Assembly: GCA_014526335.1 (NCBI GenBank)
Contig: JACTAT010000006.1
Location: 6,810,034-6,874,033, forward strand
Source of the DNA: Chrysaora quinquecirrha
Lineage: Eukaryota > Cnidaria > Scyphozoa > Semaeostomeae > Pelagiidae
DNA length: 64,000 nt
Reading direction: 5' to 3'
The notes below the pieces were generated by a model. The model did not search any database. It was not told where the DNA came from and saw only the letters and a program-made list of their open reading frames with translations. Below are positions 12,836 through 25,400 of this stretch, in pieces (position 1 is the stretch's first letter; each line of letters opens with the position of its first letter). A program made the translations under genes and the position numbers.

Positions 12836-13016
12836 GGTTATCTATTGTATTGATTGAGTGTTTCGGTTTTATTCTGTACCTACTATTTGGTCCTTCTGTC
12901 TCAGCATCAAGGAGAGGCTGAGTTGGACGAAATTTGTCTTTTGATAGAAATCTATAGACTACTATGTGTATTTATATTTTCGTCCTGATACATCGAGGAA
13001 TAGCCCCTGAAAGGGC

Positions 13017-13341
13017 CTAAATAAAAAGGATGGTAGAGTAGTATTGGTTGTTTATCAACACATCACGTCTTAGAAACCCAAGCACACAGATATTCCTCAT
13101 TCTGGTCCGGTGTTTTTAAGGCAATTAGAACAGACTGGAGAATCAAAAGAATGGTGATTGATGATGAAAGAAGAGAAGAGTCATACATTAATTACAATTT
13201 TATTTAGGCCTATTATATTTTGGACATGACCTTTTGACTTTGTTTTCGTTTGGAGTTTGTTGAGGAACTGATGAAGGCACGCAGTGTGTGAATTCCACCA
13301 CGCACAGGGCTAAATAACAGCAGACGCTTCTGTTCTATCGA
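13017..13341 (+). other. 5' flank of HLCS
   Basis: Sequence between the end of the foldback element and the first proposed coding exon of HLCS. It would hold the 5' UTR or promoter if the start at 13342 is right. An in-frame stop lies at 13315-13317. I see no TATA box or other firm promoter element. Confidence 0.35.
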
Positions 13342-13450
13342 ATGATTCCTTGTACTTATAGAAGATTTGTGGCTACAGAGCAAAAACTTCCTTTGAATAT
13401 TCTATTTGGATTCAATCAGAAATGGATGAGCATGCAACAATCTGGCTCTG
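13342..13450 (+). CDS. HLCS: HLCS exon 1 (proposed start exon)
   Basis: Met at 13342 follows an in-frame stop at 13315. The exon ends at a donor (CTG|GTAAGG) in phase 1, which matches the 2-nt start of exon 2. It encodes about 36 residues with several basic and aromatic residues and only one acidic one before residue 36, plausible as a mitochondrial targeting peptide. The assignment rests on phase and position only. A transcript could start upstream instead. Confidence 0.5.
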
Positions 13451-16400
13451 GTAAGGAACTTGAAAAAATGGGTAACAGGTCAACTCGCCCCACTATCAAC
13501 TTGCCCCACCTTAGCATTGTCAAGTCAGACCTCCTTCAAGTCATGTTGCCCTGTGTGTTTGTACAACTCAACCCATCTGTCAAGTCAACTCTTGTCCCAC
13601 CATTAAATCAATGATATAATATAACAAAATTAAGTGAATCTAATCAGTGTGATAAAAGGGATTGTGGGGTGCAGTGCAGAGCCCCAACTTTAAACATTTA
13701 TTGTTCAGTGGTGGCAAGTTGACTTTTGAGATGGGGAAAGTGACTTTGAAAGTGGGGCAAGTTGACATAGAAGTGGGGCAAGTTGGCATTAGGGTGACTT
13801 GGTAGTGGAGAAGTTGACTAGAACCCAAAAAGTGTATTGGTATTTTGGAACTTTTGTAACCTACAATCCTGGATTGCGATGAATAGCGGAAACATTTTCA
13901 GACATGCTTAAAGTTTTTTTCATCCTCTGAGTATGAGTATCAGAAATAGACCAAAACAATAAACTAAGGTCAAATTTATACCCATAGGTGGCTCAAAATA
14001 TACTAGTCAGAAAAAGAACCGGAAATTGGAGTTGTGTTTTAAGCTCCAATCAGCTAAGTTTTGTATTACTCAAAAAATTATTCAAGATGTTGGTGATAGC
14101 TAAGGGTTTAGTTAACAGCAAGCTGTAACTTTAAAAGGAAGTTTCATGTTAGTTTTGAGAAGTCCGCAATTTTCACTTTTCCCTTAATTCTGCATAATAT
14201 GCAAAAGCAAAACGCATGGACTTTAAAAAAAAAATGTTTAAAGTCTTGAGGTCTGGGTTTTCCAAAGTTACCTTGCAGGGGTTTTCGCGACAAAATTGGG
14301 CCTCTAAGGTTCTTAGTTGTAAAAGTTTATTACAATGCATTGGATTTTTCATTTTGTTTCTTTTGTAGTCACAATAAAGCCACCAAATGTTGTCATTGTC
14401 ACCCAGAAACCTGGAAATTTTCCAGAATGGAAGAGTTTGCTTGGAAAGCTTCTAGCCAAAAATACATATGTGATCTACAATTTGGACAGAAAAGAAATTT
14501 CTAAAACGCATTGGACTAAAAATGTAGCATTATTTGTTTTGGATTATGTCAATGATCTTGACGGGAAAGAGAAGAATAATTTGGATAGTTTCATTCAGAA
14601 AGGTGGAAGTGCTTTTCTACATTGTTGTACATATCCTGTGAAAGGAGTTAATGAAAATGGCCATTCTATGTCACATCTTTGCCAACAAGAATGCCTGTTT
14701 CAAGATGCAGATCATTGCCAAAAATTCACTGGTTTGGTTCATCCAAGTCTAGCATCACTTGTTGGTAAATCTCGTTAAATTGTTAAATTGTTAGCATTGC
14801 ATTTTTATGTCTTGGGGAGCTTGTTATAAATATTTTTATGCATACTGAACTCAGCGCAAAAACCAATAGAGTTCATGAAAGATTCAAGAAACCTTGTTCT
14901 GGTTTCAATGTGATTCCACAACACTTAAAAGATACAATCTTTCTCTGACTATTATTCAACAAGGCAATTTCTGCACAATCTGGGTGATGCAGCAAATTTT
15001 GTCTTGTTACCAAATCATGCATATGTAAGTTGTGATGGTCGTACGACTTATGTACCTTGCATTGCATCAGCATGAAAATTTATAAAATACCAAACTTTTT
15101 TGTGCTGTACGGTTTGCAATCTTTTGAGTGAATGGTAGAGCCTTCTGAGTGCTTGAAAACATAGGGTGGGCAGCAGCGATAAACTAAATGATGGCTGTTT
15201 TTGTTTGATTCTCCAATGGCAAGAAAACATAGAAATGTCAAGGTGCTTTTAGGCGAACAAGGCATTTTTGGATCATACTTTTTATCAGCCATAACCGTCA
15301 GCAAAATATCCTCTGGATTGTTGTTTTTTTTTGTATTGATATCATTTTTGTTAATTTTCATATCCTGCTAATTTCGGCAGTGCCTGATGGACAAATGAAT
15401 GGGGTATAAATAGATAAAGTATATAAGTGCGCGCAAACTTGTAACCTGAGTTTGGACCACTGTATCATGCAATGTTGAGCATGGTTACTCACAAATACAG
15501 CATAAAATACAGTGTACAAATGTTGAATATAGTTATGTGAGCGAAAAATTTAGTTATATTTTCAAGGAAGTTCCACAGACGAAAGCGGGACACTTTACAT
15601 CCGCATAGTATGCAGTTTATGGTAGTGCTTAACAGAATTTTTTAATGCAGCTGGTTTGTTATGTGAAATTTAAATAAATATCAACTTCAAACAATATAAA
15701 CTAAAATTTCTTTAAAACAACAAACATAATACATAACAGAATGCAAAATCCGCCGTTATCTAATGGCGAATTTTCCATTATGTTATATAATATAATAAAT
15801 GATACCTAACAGAATGCAAAATCCGCCGTTATCTAATGGCGAATTTTTCATTATGTTATAAAATATAATAAATGATACATAACAGAATGTAAAACATGCT
15901 GTAATCTGTAATATAAAGTACCCTCCTTTGATCTCATTATTGCTCCGACCCCCCTTCCCCAGAGCCCCCTTTCGCCTATTGCATTGAAAAACATGTCGCA
16001 CTGTGTGTACTGTTACATATTGTAGTACATAATACATAACAGAATGGAAACTAATGGCGTATTAGGCCTTTTGTTATGTACTGTAATAAACTATACATAA
16101 CAGAATGCAAAATCCGCCGTTATCTAATGGCGTATTTAGCCTTTTGTTATGTACTGTAATACACTATACATAACAGAATGCAAAATCCGCCGTTATCTAA
16201 TGGCGTATTTAGCCTTTTGTTATGTACTGTAATACACTATACATAACAGAATGCAAAATCCGCCGTTATCTAATGGCGTATTTAGCCTTTGTTATGTACT
16301 GTAATACACTATACATAACAGTACAGTACATAACAAACATAACAGGCTAAATATGCCATTAGATAACGGCGGATTTTGCATTCTGTTATGTATAGTTTAT

Positions 16401-19400
16401 TACAGTACATAACAAAAGGCTAAATATGCCATTAGATAACGGCGGATTTTGCATTCTGTTATGTATAAAAGATTTTGGCTCCAAATCCTTCTCAATTGTG
16501 TTGCTTTTTTACTTCAGTTTTTAGCTTTTTGCAAAAAGCCAGCCAGCTTTCGAATGTGATGGGGGATTTTATCCCAAGATCTTGGGAATATTCGAGGCTG
16601 TTGGGATTTTTCTTGGGATTTTTTTTCTGAGAAAAAATCTTGGGAATTTTAGAGAGTTTGTAATTCATTGTTTTTATATGAAATACACGTTTTTTTTTTA
16701 TAAGGAACACCTTTATAAGGAACTCGAGGCTGACAATTCCCAAAAAATTAAGGAACTTTAAGGAACTGTCGAGGCTCGGATGAAAAACTAGGAATAAATT
16801 CTTTCAAGAACAAGACTATTTGTACAGAAAAATAACAGAATAACAATATATTTCCCATCGTTCTGCCAAAAAGACTCCATTTATATTTAAAGCTAGAAAA
16901 TGAAGCAAATTTATATGAATTTGCTGTGAAAATTAGCATTCAAACATTTGTCAGGACAAGGAACAATATAAGGAACTTCAGCCTCATTTTGTCGAAAAAT
17001 TAAGGAACTCGAGCCTCAACTCAGACCAAAGGTTCCTTATAAAAAAAAACGTGTATGGGGGTTTTAGGCCGAATCGCACTGTATTCTGTATTTTTTACTC
17101 TTCACGCTCACTGGTGTACCAAAAATACACTTATTTTTTGTAATTTCGAAGTTGATTTGTTTGTAAACAGCGAGAAAATTCATTGCCCGCGGAGGCCCGC
17201 AGATGTTTCTATGATCAAAACACATTTTCCGGCAAAAATGACGTCATTTCCAAACTAAAAATAGTCCTTGGGATTTTATCAGAAAAACCATTGAATTCTG
17301 GGATTTTTTGGGCCTCGATTTGGGATTTTTGGAAAATTCGATCTGGCAACACTGTGGGATATCCAAGGGAGCAATGTTGCGGGAAGGGCGGGCAGAACAA
17401 GGCAGAAAAATGCTTCATATGACCTGTTTCAGTTACTATTTTTCTGGCATAAGTACACTTGACAAAATGAAATTAAACTAGCTCAGAGCTCCTGTTCACG
17501 ACATCGTGGGAGCACTACGATCCGAGCGAGCACAGAACAAGATCTTTCAATCACAGATCTCAAAATTTATAACAGGAATAAACTGGACCTAAAAAGGACA
17601 GAGCATGGAGCGCACAAACGAGATCTGTCACGAAAGTAAAGAAGAGTCACGACTCAATAAATTGAACGTTCTTTCTTGCTTTAGTTTTTATTTCAACATA
17701 ACCAACAAATGCCAACGAACGCTAATACATAATGTTAAATCGTAAAACCAGTGAGAGTTTCAAATGGATGGCTGTGAGAAAAATTTTTTGGACAGAATAC
17801 ACTCATTTGCTTATAAGAAATTACTATGCTCTTGAACATACACGTATTTTGTTATAACAAACTAACAAATTGGTCCAATACTGAAAGTTTCTTAAAATTG
17901 CAAATTTTGAGTACTGAAAGTTTTTTAAGAGTTTTCTAAAGTATCTATACTGGAAGCATAGTAATTCTATCTGAATGGTGTTCCCAAAACATTTATCGAT
18001 CGTATTTGACTGTTTGTGGCTTTCCAATTTGTCTGCTTGTCACAAAATTTCAATCGGCTCACGGAATAGGAAGTAGGAATGGAAAACGGAAGTGCTGCAT
18101 ACTTAAACAAATGCTCGGCAACTGGCGCACCCCTATGAGATGCTTCAACGGAAGTGCTTGTACTTTCTTCCAGACATTTATATCCCGTTGACATGCCAAG
18201 ACATCATTTTTTTACCAAAACACAACAAGTTTCAAAAAAAGGTTTTGAATTGAAATGAAAAATAGCACTTTATGTGTTTGTTGTTGTACCTTATGACTTC
18301 AAGTTTGTCTTGCTCTGTTCTTGTTCAATTTTATAGGAAACTCTGCATATTGTGTTCTAATATTGTTTTGAATAGAGTAAACCAAATGAAACCCAGTGAA
18401 GAATTAAAGGGGAATTTTCATACCTGAGCACATTCGAAAAGCCAAAAAACTAAAAACGGAATTAAAAAAGCAACACAATTGAGAAGGATTTGGAGCTAAA
18501 ATCTTTTATGCAACCCCCCTGGTAAGTTGTGTTTGCATTCTGACTTAGATATAAAAACTAGCCCTTGCCTGTGTAAGACCAACGCCTTGCAAGGACCTCA
18601 GCCTGAAGGACCTCCACCTTAAGGGCATCCGCCTTAAAAGGAGTGTGTCTTTAAGTTGTTGAGAAAAGTCATGGCTCTTTCTCTCTGGTCTCGGGTATTG
18701 GGTGTTGGGTCCTCTTACCTAATGCCAATCTCCATTTCCTCTGTTTTAGTCCAAGGTCCTTAGTCTGCCATGATGTTCCAAAGTTTCAAATTAGTTAGTG
18801 TACTGCAGTCCTCTTTCTCTATGGTCTGTTTCTATGTCCTGAGATCATTAATGGTCTTCAGTCCCATTCCTTGATCCTATTATACAGTCATGTTATTGTT
18901 CATATTCCTTAGTCGTGAAATTATTCATGGTCTTCAGTCCCGTTCCTTTATCCTGTTCCTTAGTCCTGAAATTATTCAGGGTCTTCACTCCATTTCCTTT
19001 TAGTCTAGTTCCTAAATTTTGTTATTTTTCACATTCCTCAGTCCTGAAATTACTCATGGTCTTCAGTCCCATTCCTTAGTCCTGTTCCTCAGTCCTGAAA
19101 TTACTCATGGTCTTCAGCCCCGTTCCTAATTCCTGTTTCTCAGTCCTGAAATTATTCATGGTCTTCAGTCCCATTCCTTAGTCCTGAAATTAGTCATGGT
19201 CTTTGGTCCCATTCGTAAGTCCTGTTTGCCAGTCCTCAAATTACTCATGGTGTTTGGTCCCATTCCTTAGTCCTGTTCGCCAGTCCTGATATTACTCATG
19301 GTCTTTGGTCCAATTCTTAAGTCCTGTTCGCCAGTCCTTAAATTACTTATGGTCTTCAGTCCCATTCCTTAGTCCTGTTCCTGAATCCTGAAATTACTCA

Positions 19401-22400
19401 TGGTCTTCAGTCCTGTTCCTCAGTCCTGAAATTACTCATGGTCTTTGGTCCCATTCTTAAGTCCTGTTCGTCAGTTTTGAAATTACTCATGGTTTTCAGT
19501 CCCATTCCTTAGTCCTGTACCTCAGTCTTGAAATTACTCATGGTCCTCGATCTCACTCCTTTATCCTGCTCCTCAGTCCTGAAATTATTCACGGTATTAC
19601 ACGAAAACATTGACTATGATACCAGAATTACATGAAAAAAACGTGTTTATTTTTTGAACATTAGAAACCAAAGACGTGCATGAAAAGAAAATGTCATTTG
19701 CCTCAGACGCGGAAGTCATGGCGAGGGTCACGGTCACGCACAGCAGGCGAACTTTCCTTGCACAATGCTTCTTTCAACAGTAGAAAGAAAACACCCGTGA
19801 AAGTAAAACAAAGAAATTATGTTCGTTTGGCTCATTCCGGATCCAAAACTGACAAATTGATTTCAATTTTTTATCATTTCGTAAGAAGACCTTGTAAGGA
19901 GACGAAAACATCTGAAATTGGAATGAATTTTGACGCGAGTTTGGTTTGACAGGCGAGTGAAATGTGTTCATGCCGCGCGGTTGTGTCAATCTGCAGCAGT
20001 GACGGTTGTGTCAATCTGCAAGAAGAAGGGTTAGCCCCATTACCCAAGCGTCTGCAGCCGATACGAAAAGATGAAGTAGTTTTGGCTCGCCTACCCCATC
20101 GGCGGCAGCATTGTGCGAAAACCGCATCTCGAAAGGTCGAACGGCGTCGCCAAACTCGCGTCTACAAAATCGGTCGCGTGGCAACCACCATTTTAATATA
20201 GAGAGACTAGCTCTTGCCCGTGTAAGACCACCGCCTCATGAGGACCACCGCCTCTGATGAACTCCACCAATAAGAGCTTCGACCTAAAAGACACTGTGCA
20301 TTGAGGTGGCTATATTTTCTGTTAATCAAAATCTTGATCTCAATCTTAATGTTAGTCTAGTCTTAATCTTAGTCTTCAAGTTAAATGGAATCTTAATCTT
20401 AACTTCTACCTGAATTGGAATGTTAACCTTAACATTAATCTAAATGTTAATCTTAATCTTAATCTTAATCTGAATCTGTATCTGAATCTAAATCTGAATC
20501 TGAATTCTAACCTTAATCTTAAGGTTAATCTTAATCTTAGTCTTAGTTAATCTTGAACTCCATCTTAATAATAGTCTTAGTCTTTGTTAGTCTTGGTCTA
20601 AGTATCAGTATTTCATTTTTGAAATTAAACTTAAAGTTCATTTTGAAATGAGTCTTTATCTGAACCTTGATGTTAATCTTGATGTAAATCTGAAATAATG
20701 TTGAAACTTGAACTTAATGTTTAGGTTGTTCTTTATCGCCACATGCAATAATGCCAATGTCAAACTTTATCATCATCTTAATTCATCTTCATACTCTTAA
20801 ATGCCAAATATACGTCCTCCGGTTTATTAATTTTGAGTTTTTCCCCCACCCACAGGGCCTTAGTAGAACCCCCTATTTATTAATTTTTGAAGAAACAATT
20901 TCACTTGTGATAGGATGAAACTACGTTTATTAATTGCCGTCATTGATTTGGACCCCCCGTTGGTATACCTAATGGTATTGGCCTTAATGTAAATATTAAT
21001 AAAATTGAAATTTACTATAATTTATAATTTAAAATAATTTAATATAATTCTAAATTTTTCAGCTACAATAAAACTTTAAATTAAATGAAAGATGAAATGA
21101 AAATGAAAATAAAATCCAAATGAACATGAAAGTTAGTGTCAGTGTTGAGAGATAAATTGAAAATAAATTTATAATTGAAAAGATATGAGTAAAAATAGAT
21201 CTAAAGATTTGAGTCATTCCAAAAAGCCTTCTTGTTTTGTCAAAGTGACTTTTCGTTATTAGAAAAAATTGTAAAATATTTAAATCACAAAAACAAAAAC
21301 ACCAAAAAATTGCCTTTGAGGGGACTGCCATATTTCTTAGTAGAGGATAATCTCCAGGTGGTCCTAATATTCATAGAAGGGCACAACAAAACACGTTAAA
21401 AAATAATGTCAAAAACAAATTAAAAAATTATACCCAAAGCAAATTTTAGTTCCCAGACATCTCCTCGGACTTTTGAAAACATTTCCAACACAAAAACGAC
21501 AGAAATAAATTGAAAGTAAATTTATAATTGAAAAGATATGAGTAAAAATAGATCTAAAGATTTCAGTCATTCCAAAAAGCCTTCTTGTTGTGTCAAAGTG
21601 ACATTTAGATATTAAAAAAAATTGTAAGATATTTAGATCGCAAAAACAAAAACACCAAAAATTTTGCCCTGGAGGGGACTTGAACTCCGGTCTCCCCGGT
21701 TAGCAGGCGAGCATTTAACCACTCCGCTACACAGCAGTTTGCTTAGTGAGCAACAATCTCCTAGTGGTCCTAATATTCATGGAAGGGAAAAACAAAACAC
21801 GATAAAAAATTATGTCTAACGAACTTACAAATTAAACCAAAAGCAAATTTTAGTTACCAGACGACTCCTCGGCCTTTTGAAAACATTTCTAACACGAAAA
21901 TAAGAGAAATAAAAAAATTCGAGAGAAAAAGACTTTCCCTTGAGGGGAGTCGAACTCCCAACTCTGCATCCCAGCTCACGAGACACGCCGCTTTACCGAC
22001 CGTGCCACTGTGCGTTGTTGTGATATAGTGATAATCCTCCTAGTGAGAACAATCGGACAATGGTTAAAGCAGGCACCAATGACGCACTTCAAAGAAGGGT
22101 TAGCCCCAGTTACCCCAGAAGGGAAGGCAGTTCGCAAAAAACGAAAGGGCGATGACACGCCTACCCCACGGTCGGCAGAGCAGCGAAAAAGTCGGAAAAT
22201 CGTACCATTGCCAACTTCGGAGGAGTGACGGTCGAAAAACCGGTTTCCATGGAAATTACCATTTTAGTATAAGAGATAGCCCTTGCCCGTGTAAGACCAC
22301 CACCTCACGAAGAACACTGCCTCGAATGAACTCCGCCAACAACAACTTCCACCTAAAAGGCACTGTGCATTGAGGTGGCCATATTCGCTGTTAATCTAAA

Positions 22401-25400
22401 TCTTGATCTTAATCTTAATGTTAGTCTAGTCTTAATCTAAGTCTTCAACTTGAATGTAATCTTACTCTTAACTTCTACCTTAATTGGAATCTAAACCTTA
22501 ATCTTAGTCTTAATGTTAATCTGAATCAGAATCTAAATTTCACATTTAATATTAACCTTACTCTTAATCTTAATGCTAATGTTAATCTTAATCTTAGCCT
22601 TAGAAATCTTGAACTCCATCTTAATATTAGTCTTAGTCTGTGTTAGTCTTGGTCCAAGTATCAGTCTTTCATTTCTGAATTTAAACTTAAAGTTATTCTT
22701 AATTCATAAACTGAAGCTCTTAATCTAAGTCTTCAACTTGAATGTAATCTTGCTCTTAACTTCTACCTGAATTGGAATCTTAACCTTAATCTTAATCTTA
22801 ATGTTAATCTGAATCAGAATCTAAATTTCACATTTAATATTAACCTTACTCTTAATCTTAATGCTAATGTTAATCTTAATCTAGCCTTTGAGAAATCTTG
22901 AACTCCATCTTAATATTAGTCTTAGTCTGTGTTAGTCTTGGTCCAAGTATCAGCCTTTCATTTCTGAATTTGAACTTAAATTATTCTTAATTTGTAAACT
23001 GAAGCTCATTTTCAAATCAGTCTTAATCTGAGCCTTTATGTTAATCCTCATGTAAATCTGAAATAACATTGAAACTTACAATTAACGTTAATGTTGTTGT
23101 TTATCACCACATGCAAGAATGTCGATCCCAAACTTTGTCATCATCTTAATTCATCTTCATACTCTTAGATACCAAATAAACGTCCCATCCTTTACTAATT
23201 TTGAGTTTTTCCCCCACCCGCAGGGCCTTATTAGGACCCCCCATTTATTAATGTTCGAAGAAACAATTTCACTTGGGAAAGGATGAAACTACGTTAATTA
23301 TTTTTCCCTCAACCCTGGATCTTATAAGGACCCCCCTGTTTATTGAAATTTGAAAAGAAATTCCCAGACCCCCCTATCAATTAGGACCCTCCGTTTATTT
23401 GGTACTTAAGAGTATTGGCCTTAATGTTAATATTAGTGAAAGTGAAATTAGTCTTTAGTTTAAAATAAATTATAATATTATTCTCATTTCTTCAGCTGCA
23501 ATAAAATTTAGATTAAAATCAAAGATGAAATTAAAATTGAAATGAATTGAAAATAAATTTAAAGGATATGAGAAAAAATAGATCTAAAGATTTGAGTCAT
23601 TCCAAAAAGCATTCTAGTTTTGTCAAAGTGACTTTAAGACATTGAAAAGAATTGTAAACTATTTAAATCACAAAAACAAAAACACCAAAAATTTGCCCTT
23701 GAGGGGTTTTGAACTCCAGCCATCCTGGTCAGCAGGCGAGCATTTAACCACTCGGCTACACAACCGTATAGCTCAGGGAAGGATAATCTCCTAGTGGTTC
23801 TTGAATTCATGCAAGGGAACAACAAAACACGTTAAAAAAATATGTCTAACGAACTTAAAAATTAAACCAAAAGCAAATTTTAGTTACCAGACGTCTCCTC
23901 GGCCTTGGGAAAACATTTCCAACACGAAAATAACGGAAATAAGAAAATTCGAAAGGAAAAGATTTGCCCCTGAGAGGAGTCGAACTACCAACTCCGCATC
24001 TCAGCTCACGAGACACGCCGCTTTACCGACCGTGCTACAGTGCCTTTTTGCGATTCGGTGATAATCCTCCTACAGAAAACAATCGGACAATGGTTAAAAC
24101 AGGCACCAATGACGCACTTCAAAGAAGGGTTAGCCCCAACTACCCCAGAAGCGAGGGGAGTTTGCAAAAAAAGAGAGGGTGATGACACGCCTACCCCACG
24201 GTCGGCAGAGCAGGGAAAAAGTGGGGAAGTCGTGCCACCTACCACATCGGCACAACTGCTAAGACAAAATCGGTTTCCATGGAAATTACCATTTTAATAT
24301 TAGAGAGAAGAGATGGCGCCCATTTCATTGCCAATGCCCGTTCCAATGCCGATGCCACAGTTCCAATGCCGTAAATACAAATGGCCGTACAGCAGCAGGA
24401 TACTTTAAATGTAATCTTTTGATGACAGCCTTCATACTGTCTGCATTCGAGATTTTTTGTTTTCTATTTCATTATTATATTTTATTTATGTTACAAAAAT
24501 TGCACAAGGATTTAAGAAGACATTCAAAGTCCTTTATAAAAATGGCTGCTTTAGAGTGCTTTTAGGTGACATGTTTAAGGCTGGTATTGCTCTTCTGATT
24601 TGTCGTCGTTAGTATCGCCCTTCTGTCTCCGTCAAATTTATTATGTTTGAAAAAAACTGATTTTCAGCAAGATGAATATGAACATAGGAGAAACAAAAAC
24701 CCTTCAACAAACCCTGCAAACCTTCTGTAAAAGCAAATGAGAAAATAAACTACTAATTTCAAAATTTTTCATCCGTCATTTTGTTTTTCTGTATTTGAAT
24801 CCTTTGGAAATGCGTGAGATGTTTTGCTGCAGAGGGAAGTTTTAATCTTTGATGACAGCACAGATTAGTTAAACAATGGACTGTACAAGGTTAAGCACCT
24901 CCAAGGGATGCTTAACTTGCCCAAGCGGCTTCTTTCATCCATTCTCAAGAACGTTCTTGATAAAAAGTACCAAAATTGACCATCTACACGGCAACTGTAA
25001 GTGATAATTCGCTTAATCTCTAAAAGCATTTAAGAATGGCCGTTTTCAGCTCTCGTGTAGATGCGCCCTTACAGTACATAACAACAGATAACGGCGGATT
25101 TTGCATTCTGTTATGTATAGTTTATTACCGTACATAACAAAAGGCTAAATATGCCATTAGATAACGGCGGATTTTGCATTCTGTTATGTATAGTTTATTA
25201 CCGTACATAACAAAAGGCTAAATATGCCATTAGATAACGGCGGATTTTGCATTCTGTTATGTATAGTGTATTACAGTACATAACAAAAGGTTAAATACGC
25301 CATTAGATAACGACGGATTTTGCATTCTGTTATGTATAGTGTATTACAGTACATAACAAAAGGCTAGATACGCGATTAGATAACGGCGGATTTTGCACTC

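Larger units (their letters stand above)
6113..13016. mobile_element. Giant foldback transposon with satellite-filled arms
   Basis: CCTGAAAGGGC occurs at 6113-6123 and again at 13006-13016. Just inside, the ends are inverted (left TCCTCGATGTATCAG; right CTGATACATCGAGGA). Both arms then run inward as inverted copies: a 100-bp tandem array, a unique stretch of about 650 bp (8370-9000 against 10250-10880), and a CCTCAG-rich block (9009-9105 against 10150-10256). The loop, about 9110-10140, carries a third tandem array. Stretches next to the outermost ends (6160-6345, 12830-12970) are not obviously inverted. No transposase-like protein is visible. Structure matches foldback elements (FB, Galileo and TU types), whose long arms contain tandem repeats. 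The direct flanking repeat may overlap the true element end by a few bases (GGGCT). Confidence 0.8.
18557..24308. repeat. Three tandem 1.6-2.1-kb composite units
   Basis: Units begin at 18557, 20206 and 22274 with TAGCCCTTGCCTGTGTAAGA or a close variant, followed by CCTTAAGG-like phrases and CATTGAGGTGGC. They end in AGAAGGGTTAGCCCC, CCTACCCCACGGTCGGCAGA and GTTTCCATGGAAATTACCAT (units 2 and 3). The middles differ: unit 1 has a 51-bp tandem repeat, while units 2 and 3 have (TCTTAA)-like hexamer tracts plus tRNA-like segments. Unit 3 also has an internal 284-bp duplication (22430 and 22714). I recognise no protein. The class of element is unknown to me. Confidence 0.75.

Noticed and set aside
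15048..15361. A - strand gene inside HLCS intron 2
   Set aside because: Overlapping frames read smoothly in places, but I found no known motif and no convincing splice structure.
21667..24044. Four functional tRNA genes
   Set aside because: D and T arms are recognisable, but acceptor strands do not pair, the Ser-like ones lack the long variable arm, and they sit at fixed positions in a duplicated repeat.
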